Source: Nitrosovibrio sp. Nv4 (GTDB lineage Bacteria; Bdellovibrionota; UBA1018; CAIMNF01). From it: a DNA stretch of 41,503 bases. This document shows, one piece after another, positions 1 to 9,312 of the stretch. Each line of letters begins with the position of its first letter. Within the stretch, counting starts at the first letter, position 1. The translations under genes were made by a program, and so were the position numbers. The notes beneath the pieces were generated by a model. It worked only from the letters and a program-made list of their open reading frames with translations. It was not told the origin of the DNA and ran no database searches. The stretch is from the NCBI GenBank assembly GCA_943327105.2, contig CALPVV020000010.1:1-41503 (forward strand), read 5' to 3'.

Positions 1-3000
1 ACCATTACCAATAGTCACAGTCGGAGTCGTATTATTTGAAGGCGATACACCAGTTAAAGTACTGGGTGCTGGGTAATAAGCAACGGTGAGGCTTGCTGCA
101 GCATTGTTGGTATTGCCCGAGCCATCAGTTGCAACACTTGCTGACACTGACAACACCATGTTCGTTTGTGCAGTAGTTGAACTTGGCGCTAGATCAAAAG
201 TATATGTAGTTCCACTTCCTGCAAAATTGGTGAGCGTCCCGTTCGTCACCGTGAGTTCATTAGATGCAAAACCTGTCACTGATTTCGAGAAGGTTACCGT
301 AACCGGAATCGCACTTGATTTAACGGTTGGGTTTTTAGGTGTAGTAATCGTTACTGTTGGTGCAGTGTTGTCGTAAACATATGCAAAACTATTTGTTGAA
401 CATGCCGAAGTATTCGTGCCATCACTGAAGTTAGCGTAATACGTAGTATTGGCACTCACCACACTTGATGTAATCGCAGCTGTTGTACCGCTCATCGCAA
501 CGGTACCCTTTGAAGTGGTACAAGATGCATCAGAAAAAAGATTTGCAGTTAATCCGGTAGCACCACTACCAACAGTCACCAACGGTGTAGTGTTATTTGA
601 AGGCGATACACCGGTCAAAGTGCTCGGCGCTGGGTAATACGCAACCGTGAGGTTTGTTGCAGCAGTATTCGTATTGCCCGAGCCATCAATTGCAACACCA
701 GCCGCTACTGACAACACCATGTTCGTTTGCGCAGTAGTTGAACTTGGCGCTAGATCAAAAGTATAAGTAGTGCCACTTCCTGCAAAATTAGTGATAGTAC
801 CGTTCGTTACCGTAAGTTCATTCGCTGCAAAACCCGTTACTGTTTTTGAGAAAGTTACGGAAATTGGAATGGCACTCGTTTTAACCGTTGGATTTAGAGA
901 AGTCGCAATCGTAACCGTTGGTGCTACATTATCGTAAATATATGCAAAACTAGCGGTTGAACAATCAGAGTAATTCGTTCCATCATAGAACTTTGCGTAG
1001 TAGTTCGAACTTGAAGAAATCGTATTTGAAGTCACTCCCACAGTCGAGCCAGTCATCACTTGTGAACCCATCACCGATGGCAATGAACAAGATGAATCTG
1101 AATAAAGATAAGCCGTTAAAGTTGCCGCACCATTACCAACCGTCACTACCGGTGTTGTATTATTTGAAGGTGAAATACCAGTTAATGTACTTGGTGCCGG
1201 GTAATAAGCAACGGTCAGGTTTGAAGCGGAAGTGTTGCTGTTTCCAGAACCATCGACAGCCACTCCGGCGGCGACTGACAATACCATATTCGTCTGACTA
1301 CCTGGACTAGTTGGTGAAAGATTAACTGTATAAATCGAACTACTAACCGCGGTAAACCCGGAAAATGAACCACTACCACTCAACGTGATTTTTGTAACAT
1401 CAAAACCTGTTACCGGTTTTGAAAAAGTTACGGTAATTGGAATTCCACTGGATCTGACTGTTGGATTAACAGGAGTAGTAATCGAAACCGAAGGTAATAA
1501 ACTGTCTAAAGAATATGAAAAACTGGCTGATGAACAAGCCGAGTAATCGGTTCCATCATAAAATTTCGCGTAGTAATTGGTACTGGTAGAAATTGCACTC
1601 GAAGTAATACCCACCGTTGAGCCAGACATTACCTGTGACCCCATTACTGATGGCAATGAACAAGATGAATCAGAGTAGAGATATGCGGTTAAACCAGTAG
1701 CACCATTACCAACAGTCACCACCGGTGTTGTATTATTGGAAGGCGATATTCCGGTCAAAGTACTTGGTGCCGGATAATAATCAACCGTGAGATTGGTTGC
1801 AGCAGTATTAGTGTTACCTGCACTATCACTTGCAACACCGGCCGCTACTGACAACACCATGTCCGTTTGAGCAGTGGTTGAAGTTGGTGCAAGATCGAAA
1901 GTATAAGTAGTTCCAGTCCCTGCAAAATTAGTAAGCGTACCGTTCGTTACGGTAAGTTCATTAGAGGCAAAGCCTGTAACTGATTTCGAGAATGTCACCG
2001 TAACCGGAATGCTACTTGATTTAACGGTTGGGTTTTTAGTCGTCGTGATCGTCACTGTTGGCGCCGTATTATCATAAACATATGCGAAACTAGCGGACGA
2101 ACATGCAGAGTAGTTTAAACCATCATCAAATGTCGCATAGTAAGTGGTACTAGCCGAAATCAGGCTTGATGAAACCCCCGCCGAAGCACCGGCCATCGGC
2201 GCCGAACCTTTTAAAGTAGTACAACTTGAATCAGAATAAATTTTTGCACTTAAACCTGATGCTCCATTGCCGATGGTTACCGTCGGTGTTGTACTGTTCG
2301 ATGGTGATACGCCAGTCAATGAACTTGGAGCTGGGTAATAAGCAACCGTGAGATCTGTTGCTACAGTATTGGCATTACCCGAGCCATCAGTTGCGACACC
2401 TGCAGCCACTGACAACAACATGTTCGTTTGAGCCGTCGCATCTGTCGGAGCAAGATCAAAAGTATAAGTCGTGCCGCTTCCTGCAAAATTGGTGAGCGTG
2501 CCGTTCGTTACCGTGAGTCCATTAGAAGCAAAACCAGTGACTGATTTAGAGAAAGTGACCGTTATTGGAATGTTACTTGATTTAACGGTTGGGTTTTTAG
2601 GTGTAGAGATCGTCACCGTAGGTGCGGTGTTATCATAAACATATGCAAAATTTGCGATAGAACAAGCTGAAGTATTGGTGCCATCACTGAAGTTTGCGTA
2701 ATACGTAGTATTGGCACTCACTGTAGTTGAGGTGATCGCAGCAGTCGCCCCACTCATCGCTGCAGTACCCTTTGAAATGGTACAAATTGCATCAGAATAA
2801 AGATTTGCAGTTAAACCAACGGCGCCATTACCAACCGTCACAACCGGTGTTGCAATATTCGAAGGTGATGTACCAGTCAGAGTGCTTGGCGCCGGGTAAT
2901 AAGCAACCGTGAGATCGGTTGCGGCAGTATTGGAATTACCAGCACTATCGTTTGCAATACCAGCTGCCAGTGACAACACCATGTTCGTTTGGGCGGTGGT

Positions 3001-6000
3001 TGAACTTGGTGCAAGATCAAAAGTATAAGTAGTGCCGCTTCCAATAAAATTAGAGAGTGAACCGTTTGTTACCGTCAATTCACTTGAGGTAAAACCTGTT
3101 ACCGATTTTGAAAAAGTTACTGTAATCGGAATCGAAGAAACCTTAACGGTTGGATTGATCGTCGTTGTAATGAGAGCCGTTGGCTGAACATTATCAAGGT
3201 TGTAATTAAAATTAGTGCTCGAACACGCTGAAGTATTGGTGCCGTCACTGAAATTTGCATAATACGTGGTATTGGTACTGACAGCACTCGAAGTTACAGC
3301 AACTGTTGCACCGGTCATTACCTGAGAACCCTTCAGTGCTGGTATCGAACAGGTCGAATCAGTATAAAGATAAGCCGTTAAACCGATTGCACCGTCACCA
3401 ACAGTAATCGTAGGTGTTGTATTATTGGATGGTGAAGTTCCTGTTAAGGAAGTTGGAGCCGGATAAAACCGAACCACTAGATTCGTGGCTGCGATACTTC
3501 CATTAGCAGAAGCATCATTAGCCACTCCTGACGCAATCGAAACTGTCATATCAGTTTGGGTGAGCGTTGAGTTCGGTGCGAGGTTAAATGTATAATTTGA
3601 ACCGGTTCCTGAAAAACTTGAAACAGTACCATTCGTGACACCAATATCACTCGCATCAAAACCCGTTACTGACTCAGAAAAAGTAACCGTGATCGGTATT
3701 GCAGATGATTTGACGGTAGGGTTTATAGGCGTAGCGATCGTCACCGTCGGTGAAACCGTATCAGACCCATTATTCATTGTGTAAGTCAAACCTGTGGTGG
3801 CACATGAAGTAGCATTGCCAGCCTGATCGGCAATTTTGTAATAAAAGGTATAATTTCCAGCGGCAAGAGCGCTTGTCGTCAGGGTAAACGAATTGTCTGA
3901 ATTAGGGTTTGAGTTTCCGCTTCCTGGAATCATTGTTGTGCCAACCGATGCGGAACAAACAGAATCAGAAAATAAATTTACGGTCGCAGCACCTTCACCT
4001 ACTCCGCTTACGATTGGCGTGGTAATTGATGAAACCGAACCGCTTGCCGGAGTCATCGACCATGAAGTCACACTCAATGGCACCACATTGTCATACTGGT
4101 AAGTCGCTGTCCCGACGCAGTTTGAAGAAACCCCGCTGATATAATCATATTTAGCGTAATAATTTTTAGATGAAGTCTGATTGCTTAATGCAATTGGTAA
4201 CTGAATGGTAGTACTGGTTGCACCAAGAGTTACCGGCGAGGAAGCCACCACAGCTCCGCTGCAGGCTACATCATTATATAGACTGACGGTTGAAACATAA
4301 GCAGGAATCGCATTTCCGGTGACTGCAAAAGTCGGCTGACTGACATTACCGATAGAACCTACCGGATTACTCAAAACAATTGATAAAGGGGTTGCATTCA
4401 AGTTCGGATTCATCGTGTAAAGCAACCCGGTCGACAAACAAGAAGACACATTTCCAGCAATGTCAGTAATGCGGTAATAAAAGCCATAACTTCCTGCACT
4501 GAGTGAGGAAGTAGATAGAGAGAATGTAGCATTTGCATTCGGGTTTAAATTACCTGAACCCGTAATCACTTTTGACCCGATCAATGTCGAACAAAACGAA
4601 TTGGTATAAAGTTGTACAGTCGCAGCCCCTTCGCCTGAGCCGGTGATTTGTACATTGGAAAGATTCGAGGTTGACCCGCTCACCGGGTTCATCGTCCAAC
4701 TGACTACATTTGCAGCAGGACTGTTGTCGTAGAGATAGGTAGCTGAACCGGTACAGGCTGAATAATTTCCTGCCGTATCTTTGAAGTTTGCAAAGTATGG
4801 AATACCAATCGTCTGATTCGGTAATGCATTAGTGAGTTGCACCGAAGTAGTTGTTGAACCAGCAACCGTTGGTGAACTGCCGACAAGACTTGCACTTCCA
4901 CATGCAGAATCACTATAAACAGAAGCCAAGATCACATTCGCGGGCAATGAAGCGCTATTTACAGAGAAAGTCGGACGGGCAAAATTTCCATACTGACTGG
5001 AAGGGGTTTTCAACGTGATCGACGTCGGAGCAATTGGAGCAACAAGATTCAAACTATAACTCAGTCCCGTTGAAGCACAACTCTTCACATTCCCGGCAAC
5101 GTCGGTGACTTTGTAAAAGAAGGCGTAATTTCCTGTGGTCAAGCCACTTAATGTTTTACTGAAAGTCGTAAATGCATTCGGATTGTTATCACCTGAACCA
5201 CTGATCACCACAGAGCCAAGCGAAGCCGAACAAGAAGAGTTACTAAACAGTTCGACAGTCGCAGCACCTTCACCTGAACCGGTAATGATTGGGTTTGCGA
5301 CATTCGAAGTTGAACCAGAAGCCGGCGTCATTGTCCAATTGGTCACTGCAGTCGGAACCTTGCTGTCGTATTGATAAGCCGCTCCGCCTACACAAGCAGA
5401 ATAATTGCCCGCACTGTCTTTCAGGTTTGCGTAGTAATTGGAGCTGACAGTTGAATCGGTCAATGCAGCTGCAACTTGTATGTTTGTCGCCACTGAACCG
5501 GTAACAGCGACAGTGCTTCCCACTGAAGTACCCGCAGCACAAGTTGCATCACGATAGAGGTAGACCATCGAGACATTCGAGGCAAGTGCTGCGGTATTCA
5601 CCCGGAAGACCGGTTGAGAAAGATTGTTCGGTGAAATAGCTGGAGACTGAAGCGTTATGGATGAAGGTGCGGATGGCCCGGTGGTATTCAACGTATAACT
5701 CAAGCCAGTGCTAAGGCACGACGATGAATTGCCTGCAATGTCGGTGATTTTATAATAAAACCCATGTACACCATCGGCAAGCACACTAGTCACCTTGGTA
5801 AACGAGGCATTTGCATTCGGATTCAAATCACCCGCACCAGAAATGACAACCGACCCAACTGAAGTCAAACAAGAAGAATCATCAAACAACTGAACCGTTG
5901 ATGCACCTTCTGCAGAAGCCGTCAAAGTGGGAGTTGCCACATTCGAGGTTGAGCCATTCGCAGGAACCATCAACCAACCTGTGGCAGCAACAGGCACTAG

Positions 6001-7068
6001 TCCATCATACTGATAAGAAGCTGAACCGGCACAGGTAGAGGCATTGCCAGCAGCATCTTTGAATTGAGCGTAATAAGAAGTTGCAACCGTAGCATTTGAT
6101 AGTGCATTCGTGATTTGCACAGACGTCGAGGTGGAACCAACCACTGGAATAGCAGTTCCAACAGAAGCACCCGAACAAGATGGGTTATTGAACAGATTCA
6201 CCTGTGCAACACCTGCAGGCAAGGCAGCGCTCGTCACCACAAATGTTGGCTTGCTGTTGTTGCCCGGCGAAATCGTAGGAACACTCAGCGCAACTGAGGT
6301 AGGAGCAGCCGGCGGAGTAACATCAACCGTATACGACAAGCCGGTCGAAGCGCATGCGCGCATGTTTCCGGCAATATCGGTGATTGAATAGGAGAAAGAA
6401 TGAAGCCCTTCACTCAAACTTGAAGTCTGCACAGTAAAAGCAGCAAGCGGATTCGGATTTAAATTCCCTGAACCAGCCACCACCTTGGTTGCAATCAAAT
6501 TGGCAGCACTACAACTCGTACCATCATAAATTCGAATGGTCGAAGCACCTTCAGCGATTCCTGAAATGCTAGGAGTTTTCAAATAGGAAGAAGAACCACT
6601 TGCAGGGTTCATGATCCAACCTGTGGTAGCCGGTGATTGGGCCGTATCTTTAATCACCTGTGATAAAGCCGTTGTTGCGGAATGACCCAGATTATCTTGA
6701 TGATCGGCAGAAATGGCGATAGGGCCATCATCAAGGGAAGAAAGATCAACCGTTGTTGACCATAATCCGCCATTGCATGAAACGGTACTAGTGAGCGTTG
6801 AACTACCAGCGACGGTTATCAATGCAGCCTGACCATTTTCACTGCATGCCCCACCCACTTGAACTGAACTGGCATTCGTTGTGTTCACGTAAGATGCATC
6901 AACCGGAACCAAAATTGAAATGAATGGTGAACTAGTTTGATTGGGACTACTGGATCCGGGTGATTGCAATAGTAATGCGTCAGGTGCATCGCGCATGTAT
7001 AAGCGCATCTGATTGCACCCAACCAAAAAGTTGGACAATATTACGAAACCCACCAATAATTTTTTCAC
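1..7068 (-). CDS. Giant Ig-repeat lipoprotein, N-terminal part (3' end outside window)
   Basis: A reading frame starts at a GTG at 7068 and stays open to base 1 in every line I checked, giving at least 2356 codons. The GTG is chosen because it follows an AGGTAG Shine-Dalgarno-like stretch and opens a lipoprotein signal: KK, a hydrophobic run, then the lipobox LVGC (Cys about residue 20). After a Ser-rich linker come two tandem repeat series: about five units of 212-213 residues (nearest the N terminus), then seven units of 187-191 residues. The second series carries the pattern FSKxVTGF, ELTVTNGT, SVAAGVATD, SGNTN, which resembles bacterial Ig-like domains of the Big_12 type found in large adhesins. 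Likely an outer-membrane-anchored surface or adhesion protein; the ligand is unknown. It lies 109 bp downstream of the yej operon but has its own promoter. No ATG start was found in this frame near the signal peptide. Confidence 0.85.
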   Translation of the reverse strand, partial: MKKLLVGFVILSNFLVGCNQMRLYMRDAPDALLLQSPGSSSPNQTSSPFISILVPVDASYVNTTNASSVQVGGACSENGQAALITVAGSSTLTSTVSCNGGLWSTTVDLSSLDDGPIAISADHQDNLGHSATTALSQVIKDTAQSPATTGWIMNPASGSSSYLKTPSISGIAEGASTIRIYDGTSCSAANLIATKVVAGSGNLNPNPLAAFTVQTSSLSEGLHSFSYSITDIAGNMRACASTGLSYTVDVTPPAAPTSVALSVPTISPGNNSKPTFVVTSAALPAGVAQVNLFNNPSCSGASVGTAIPVVGSTSTSVQITNALSNATVATSYYAQFKDAAGNASTCAGSASYQYDGLVPVAATGWLMVPANGSTSNVATPTLTASAEGASTVQLFDDSSCLTSVGSVVISGAGDLNPNANASFTKVTSVLADGVHGFYYKITDIAGNSSSCLSTGLSYTLNTTGPSAPSSITLQSPAISPNNLSQPVFRVNTAALASNVSMVYLYRDATCAAGTSVGSTVAVTGSVATNIQVAAALTDSTVSSNYYANLKDSAGNYSACVGGAAYQYDSKVPTAVTNWTMTPASGSTSNVANPIITGSGEGAATVELFSNSSCSASLGSVVISGSGDNNPNAFTTFSKTLSGLTTGNYAFFYKVTDVAGNVKSCASTGLSYSLNLVAPIAPTSITLKTPSSQYGNFARPTFSVNSASLPANVILASVYSDSACGSASLVGSSPTVAGSTTTSVQLTNALPNQTIGIPYFANFKDTAGNYSACTGSATYLYDNSPAANVVSWTMNPVSGSTSNLSNVQITGSGEGAATVQLYTNSFCSTLIGSKVITGSGNLNPNANATFSLSTSSLSAGSYGFYYRITDIAGNVSSCLSTGLLYTMNPNLNATPLSIVLSNPVGSIGNVSQPTFAVTGNAIPAYVSTVSLYNDVACSGAVVASSPVTLGATSTTIQLPIALSNQTSSKNYYAKYDYISGVSSNCVGTATYQYDNVVPLSVTSWSMTPASGSVSSITTPIVSGVGEGAATVNLFSDSVCSASVGTTMIPGSGNSNPNSDNSFTLTTSALAAGNYTFYYKIADQAGNATSCATTGLTYTMNNGSDTVSPTVTIATPINPTVKSSAIPITVTFSESVTGFDASDIGVTNGTVSSFSGTGSNYTFNLAPNSTLTQTDMTVSIASGVANDASANGSIAATNLVVRFYPAPTSLTGTSPSNNTTPTITVGDGAIGLTAYLYTDSTCSIPALKGSQVMTGATVAVTSSAVSTNTTYYANFSDGTNTSACSSTNFNYNLDNVQPTALITTTINPTVKVSSIPITVTFSKSVTGFTSSELTVTNGSLSNFIGSGTTYTFDLAPSSTTAQTNMVLSLAAGIANDSAGNSNTAATDLTVAYYPAPSTLTGTSPSNIATPVVTVGNGAVGLTANLYSDAICTISKGTAAMSGATAAITSTTVSANTTYYANFSDGTNTSACSIANFAYVYDNTAPTVTISTPKNPTVKSSNIPITVTFSKSVTGFASNGLTVTNGTLTNFAGSGTTYTFDLAPTDATAQTNMLLSVAAGVATDGSGNANTVATDLTVAYYPAPSSLTGVSPSNSTTPTVTIGNGASGLSAKIYSDSSCTTLKGSAPMAGASAGVSSSLISASTTYYATFDDGLNYSACSSASFAYVYDNTAPTVTITTTKNPTVKSSSIPVTVTFSKSVTGFASNELTVTNGTLTNFAGTGTTYTFDLAPTSTTAQTDMVLSVAAGVASDSAGNTNTAATNLTVDYYPAPSTLTGISPSNNTTPVVTVGNGATGLTAYLYSDSSCSLPSVMGSQVMSGSTVGITSSAISTSTNYYAKFYDGTDYSACSSASFSYSLDSLLPSVSITTPVNPTVRSSGIPITVTFSKPVTGFDVTKITLSGSGSFSGFTAVSSSIYTVNLSPTSPGSQTNMVLSVAAGVAVDGSGNSNTSASNLTVAYYPAPSTLTGISPSNNTTPVVTVGNGAATLTAYLYSDSSCSLPSVMGSQVMTGSTVGVTSNTISSSSNYYAKFYDGTNYSDCSTASFAYIYDNVAPTVTIATSLNPTVKTSAIPISVTFSKTVTGFAANELTVTNGTITNFAGSGTTYTFDLAPSSTTAQTNMVLSVAAGVAIDGSGNTNTAATNLTVAYYPAPSTLTGVSPSNNTTPLVTVGSGATGLTANLFSDASCTTSKGTVAMSGTTAAITSSVVSANTTYYANFSDGTNTSACSTNSFAYVYDNTAPTVTITTPKNPTVKSSAIPVTVTFSKSVTGFASNELTVTNGTLTNFAGSGTTYTFDLAPSSTTAQTNMVLSVSASVATDGSGNTNNAAASLTVAYYPAPSTLTGVSPSNNTTPTVTIGNG
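140..3760 (-). repeat. Seven tandem units of 561-573 bp (Ig-like, series A)
   Basis: A conserved block (GACAACACCAT and variants on the plus strand) recurs at 149, 710, 1277, 1850, 2411, 2972 and 3539. The spacings are 561, 567, 573, 561, 561 and 567 bp, all multiples of three, so the frame is kept. Each unit encodes one Ig-like module plus a partner module with a Cys near SDSSC and another near YSDC. Near-identical DNA between neighbouring units makes unequal recombination plausible. The array may continue beyond base 1. Confidence 0.85.
3770..6640 (-). repeat. Five tandem units of 636-639 bp (Ig-like, series B)
   Basis: A block encoding YFYKxTDxAGN recurs with one Tyr codon at 3838, 4474, 5113, 5752 and 6388, that is, spacings of 636, 639, 639 and 636 bp, all in frame. 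Each unit holds two sub-modules, the second beginning with a YxYD-like stretch. The units are more diverged from one another than series A and differ from it in sequence, so the protein was built from two separate duplication histories. Confidence 0.8.
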
Positions 7069-7083
7069 AGTCTACCTGTATAA

Positions 7084-7130
7084 ATTATCGGTTGTTTTGG
7101 AATTTTCCGTAATGTGTCCAACCCGACACA
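7084..7130 (-). promoter_or_regulatory. Promoter with GTGTC-N6-GACAC palindrome for giant lipoprotein
   Basis: The palindrome TGTGTC-N6-GACACA occupies 7113-7130. On the minus strand it is followed after exactly 23 bp by a GATAAT -10 hexamer (7089-7084). Predicted transcription starts near 7077, leaving a leader of only about 9 nt before the GTG at 7068. The same arrangement lies upstream of 22705 and 41372. The palindrome centre would be near -44, typical of a class II activator site. Confidence 0.6.
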
Positions 7131-7177
7131 TACACATTAGTTATGTAATGGCATTTTTAGCTGAAACCGTCAAAAAA

Positions 7178-8215
7178 CTACTTCCTAGGGTCAAAAGCTT
7201 CTCGAAGGGATTCACCAATCAAGTTGATTGAGATCAGCATCCAGGAAAGGGCAATCGTCGGCGTAATCAACAGCCATACCGCATTTTGAATGTAAGTACG
7301 CCCTTGCTGAAGCAATTCACCAAGCGATGGAGTTGGCGGTGACAAACCAAACCCCAGATAATCAAGCACTGCGAGAGTTGCGATACCACCTGAAACCGTA
7401 AACGGAGTCAACGTGAGTATCGGAGTGATGCCATTTGGCAGAATATGTTTGAAGATGATTCGCGCATGGCTGGCACCTGCCGCACGAGCAGCATCACAAA
7501 ACTCGAGCTTACGAAGACTCAAGAACTGGGCACGCAACTGGGACGCGACACCAGACCACGAGAACCCCACCACCACTGCAAGTGTCACCCAGAACGAATC
7601 CGATTTCATCAGACCATTGACCAAGATCACCACGGATAGAAATGGTAGAATCTCAATCAATTCCTTCAGCCGCTCAATATAAAAGTCGGTATTTCCAGCA
7701 AAATAGCCCTGTATTGAACCAATTGTGACTCCGATCAAAAAACACATCGCCCAGAAAATCAATCCATACGCAAGCGAGACCCGAAGTCCGTAAAGCAATC
7801 GCGCAGTCACATCGCGACCAAGGGAATCGGTTCCAATCCAGTGTGACTTTGAAGGCGGAGCCATCACATCAGAGGTTTGCTCAAGCGGGTCCCACTGATT
7901 GACAGGGAATAATGCCCAAGTTGACTTTCCTTCTTCTTGTTCTTTTTTAACCATTTCACGGTAATCAATTACGAATGTATCGGTGATTCCGAATTCAGCT
8001 GCAGTATAGGAAATGAGCGCGGGAAAATAAGTATGCCCATCCCGCTTGAGGATCAGTGGCTTGCTGTTAGACCAGATCTCGGCAAACATGGAAAAGAAAA
8101 AGACGGTCATAAAACCGATCAACCCGATCCACGCGCGCTTTTGCCTGAAAAAACCGTTCCATCGTCTTTTAGTCAGTGGACTCAACTTTGATGTGATGCT
8201 GTTCATGATTCCCAT
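7178..8215 (-). CDS. yejE: ABC transporter permease, YejE/OppC type
   Basis: This 345-residue inner-membrane permease forms half of the channel of an oligopeptide-type ABC importer. It has one N-terminal membrane segment (about 27-46), then a long periplasmic insertion (about 50-120, FPALISY to PVNQW), which is characteristic of YejE rather than of ordinary OppC. The permease core follows from GTDSLGRDV onward, with an EAA-type cytoplasmic loop at AARAAGASHARIIFKHILPN. It ends in EAFDPRK, as OppC-family proteins do. The start is only 11 bp from the yejB-like stop, so the two are co-transcribed; a second Met at residue 4 is an alternative start. In enterobacteria Yej takes up peptides and microcin C; substrate here is inferred only as peptide. 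Confidence 0.85.
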   Translation of the reverse strand: MGIMNSITSKLSPLTKRRWNGFFRQKRAWIGLIGFMTVFFFSMFAEIWSNSKPLILKRDGHTYFPALISYTAAEFGITDTFVIDYREMVKKEQEEGKSTWALFPVNQWDPLEQTSDVMAPPSKSHWIGTDSLGRDVTARLLYGLRVSLAYGLIFWAMCFLIGVTIGSIQGYFAGNTDFYIERLKELIEILPFLSVVILVNGLMKSDSFWVTLAVVVGFSWSGVASQLRAQFLSLRKLEFCDAARAAGASHARIIFKHILPNGITPILTLTPFTVSGGIATLAVLDYLGFGLSPPTPSLGELLQQGRTYIQNAVWLLITPTIALSWMLISINLIGESLREAFDPRK

Positions 8216-8226
8216 ACACTGGATTC

Positions 8227-9258
8227 CTATCTACCGTTGAAATCAATACGAGGGTCGACCAAAACATAGGCGACATCACTGAGCAGCTGGCCGAACATCA
8301 CCACGCCTGACTGAATTACCGCCACTCCCATGAGTACGTTGTAGTCACGTGAATTCAAACTCTCGATCATCAGGCGCCCCATTCCAGGCAGACCAAAAAC
8401 CGTCTCAATCACGATTGAACCAGCAACAAAAGCTGAAAGAAACCCACCTATACCGACCATCAGGGGAAGAATCGCATTTCGAAGCGCATGCTTGTAAATC
8501 ACTTTTGACTCGCTCAAGCCCTTTGCTCTTGCCGTACGAATGAAGTCACTGCTTAAAACATCAAGCAAAGAGTTTTTCATGAGCATCGTCAGAAAAGTAA
8601 AACCACCGAGCAATGAAGCCGCCACCGGCAAAAACATGTGCTGAACATAATCAATGCATTGCTGGGCAAAAGTCATGGTGTCCCAGTTGTCTGATCGAGC
8701 ACCGCCGAGTGGGAATATCGCTCCACCGGGGAGAATTCGATCAGTACAAAAAACAAGCAAAAACACGACTGAAACAACCAGTGGTGGAATACTATAAATG
8801 ACGAACAAGAAGATCGAACTACTGATGTCGAGCTTCGAACCGTCTTTCAAAGCCTTGATCATTCCCATGAAGATACAAACAATGTAGGTAAGAAAAAAAC
8901 CGGGAACACCAAAACCAATGGAAATCGGAACGCGCTCAGCGATGGTCTTCAAAGCAGGTTCGCGCGTGGTAGTCGAGTCACCAAAATCAAGAACGACAAT
9001 TTTTTTTAGCCAGTTCCAATAGCGAACGGGTACCGGTTTATCCAGTCCGTATTGTTTTTCGAGTTCAGCTCTGAGCTTAGCGATGTCTTCAATGTTCATG
9101 GTTCGACCGGAACCCTCTCCTCCGCCGTATTGAATCTTGCTCAAAACTTCCTGAACCGGACCACCGGGAAGATAATTTTGAACGGCGAAATAAACAGCCG
9201 TCATCAAAAAGAACATCGGAATCATGGTGAGGAGACGACGCACGAGGTACCTGAACAT
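8227..9258 (-). CDS. yejB: ABC transporter permease, YejB/OppB type
   Basis: A 343-residue inner-membrane permease, partner of the downstream YejE-like protein. Family features visible: N-terminal MFRYLVRRLL with the first membrane helix, LPGGP, a soluble insert with GLDKPVPVRYWNW and FGDS, six membrane segments, the EAA loop ARAKGLSESKVIYKHALRN, and the terminal DPRIDFNGR. That ending is very close to the YejB ending and supports YejB over generic DppB. The gene sits 54 bp after the binding-protein gene in the same direction. No ATPase gene (yejF) follows; it must be encoded elsewhere if the importer works. Confidence 0.87.
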   Translation of the reverse strand: MFRYLVRRLLTMIPMFFLMTAVYFAVQNYLPGGPVQEVLSKIQYGGGEGSGRTMNIEDIAKLRAELEKQYGLDKPVPVRYWNWLKKIVVLDFGDSTTTREPALKTIAERVPISIGFGVPGFFLTYIVCIFMGMIKALKDGSKLDISSSIFLFVIYSIPPLVVSVVFLLVFCTDRILPGGAIFPLGGARSDNWDTMTFAQQCIDYVQHMFLPVAASLLGGFTFLTMLMKNSLLDVLSSDFIRTARAKGLSESKVIYKHALRNAILPLMVGIGGFLSAFVAGSIVIETVFGLPGMGRLMIESLNSRDYNVLMGVAVIQSGVVMFGQLLSDVAYVLVDPRIDFNGR

Positions 9259-9312
9259 ATCATTCAGTCTAACCGATCACCCACAAATGTCTATACGGTT
9301 ATGCCGCATCTG

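Noticed and set aside
86-6391. Many short plus- and minus-strand open frames of 60-117 codons
   Set aside because: All fall within the giant lipoprotein frame, and several recur with the repeat period, showing that they are by-products of the repeats.
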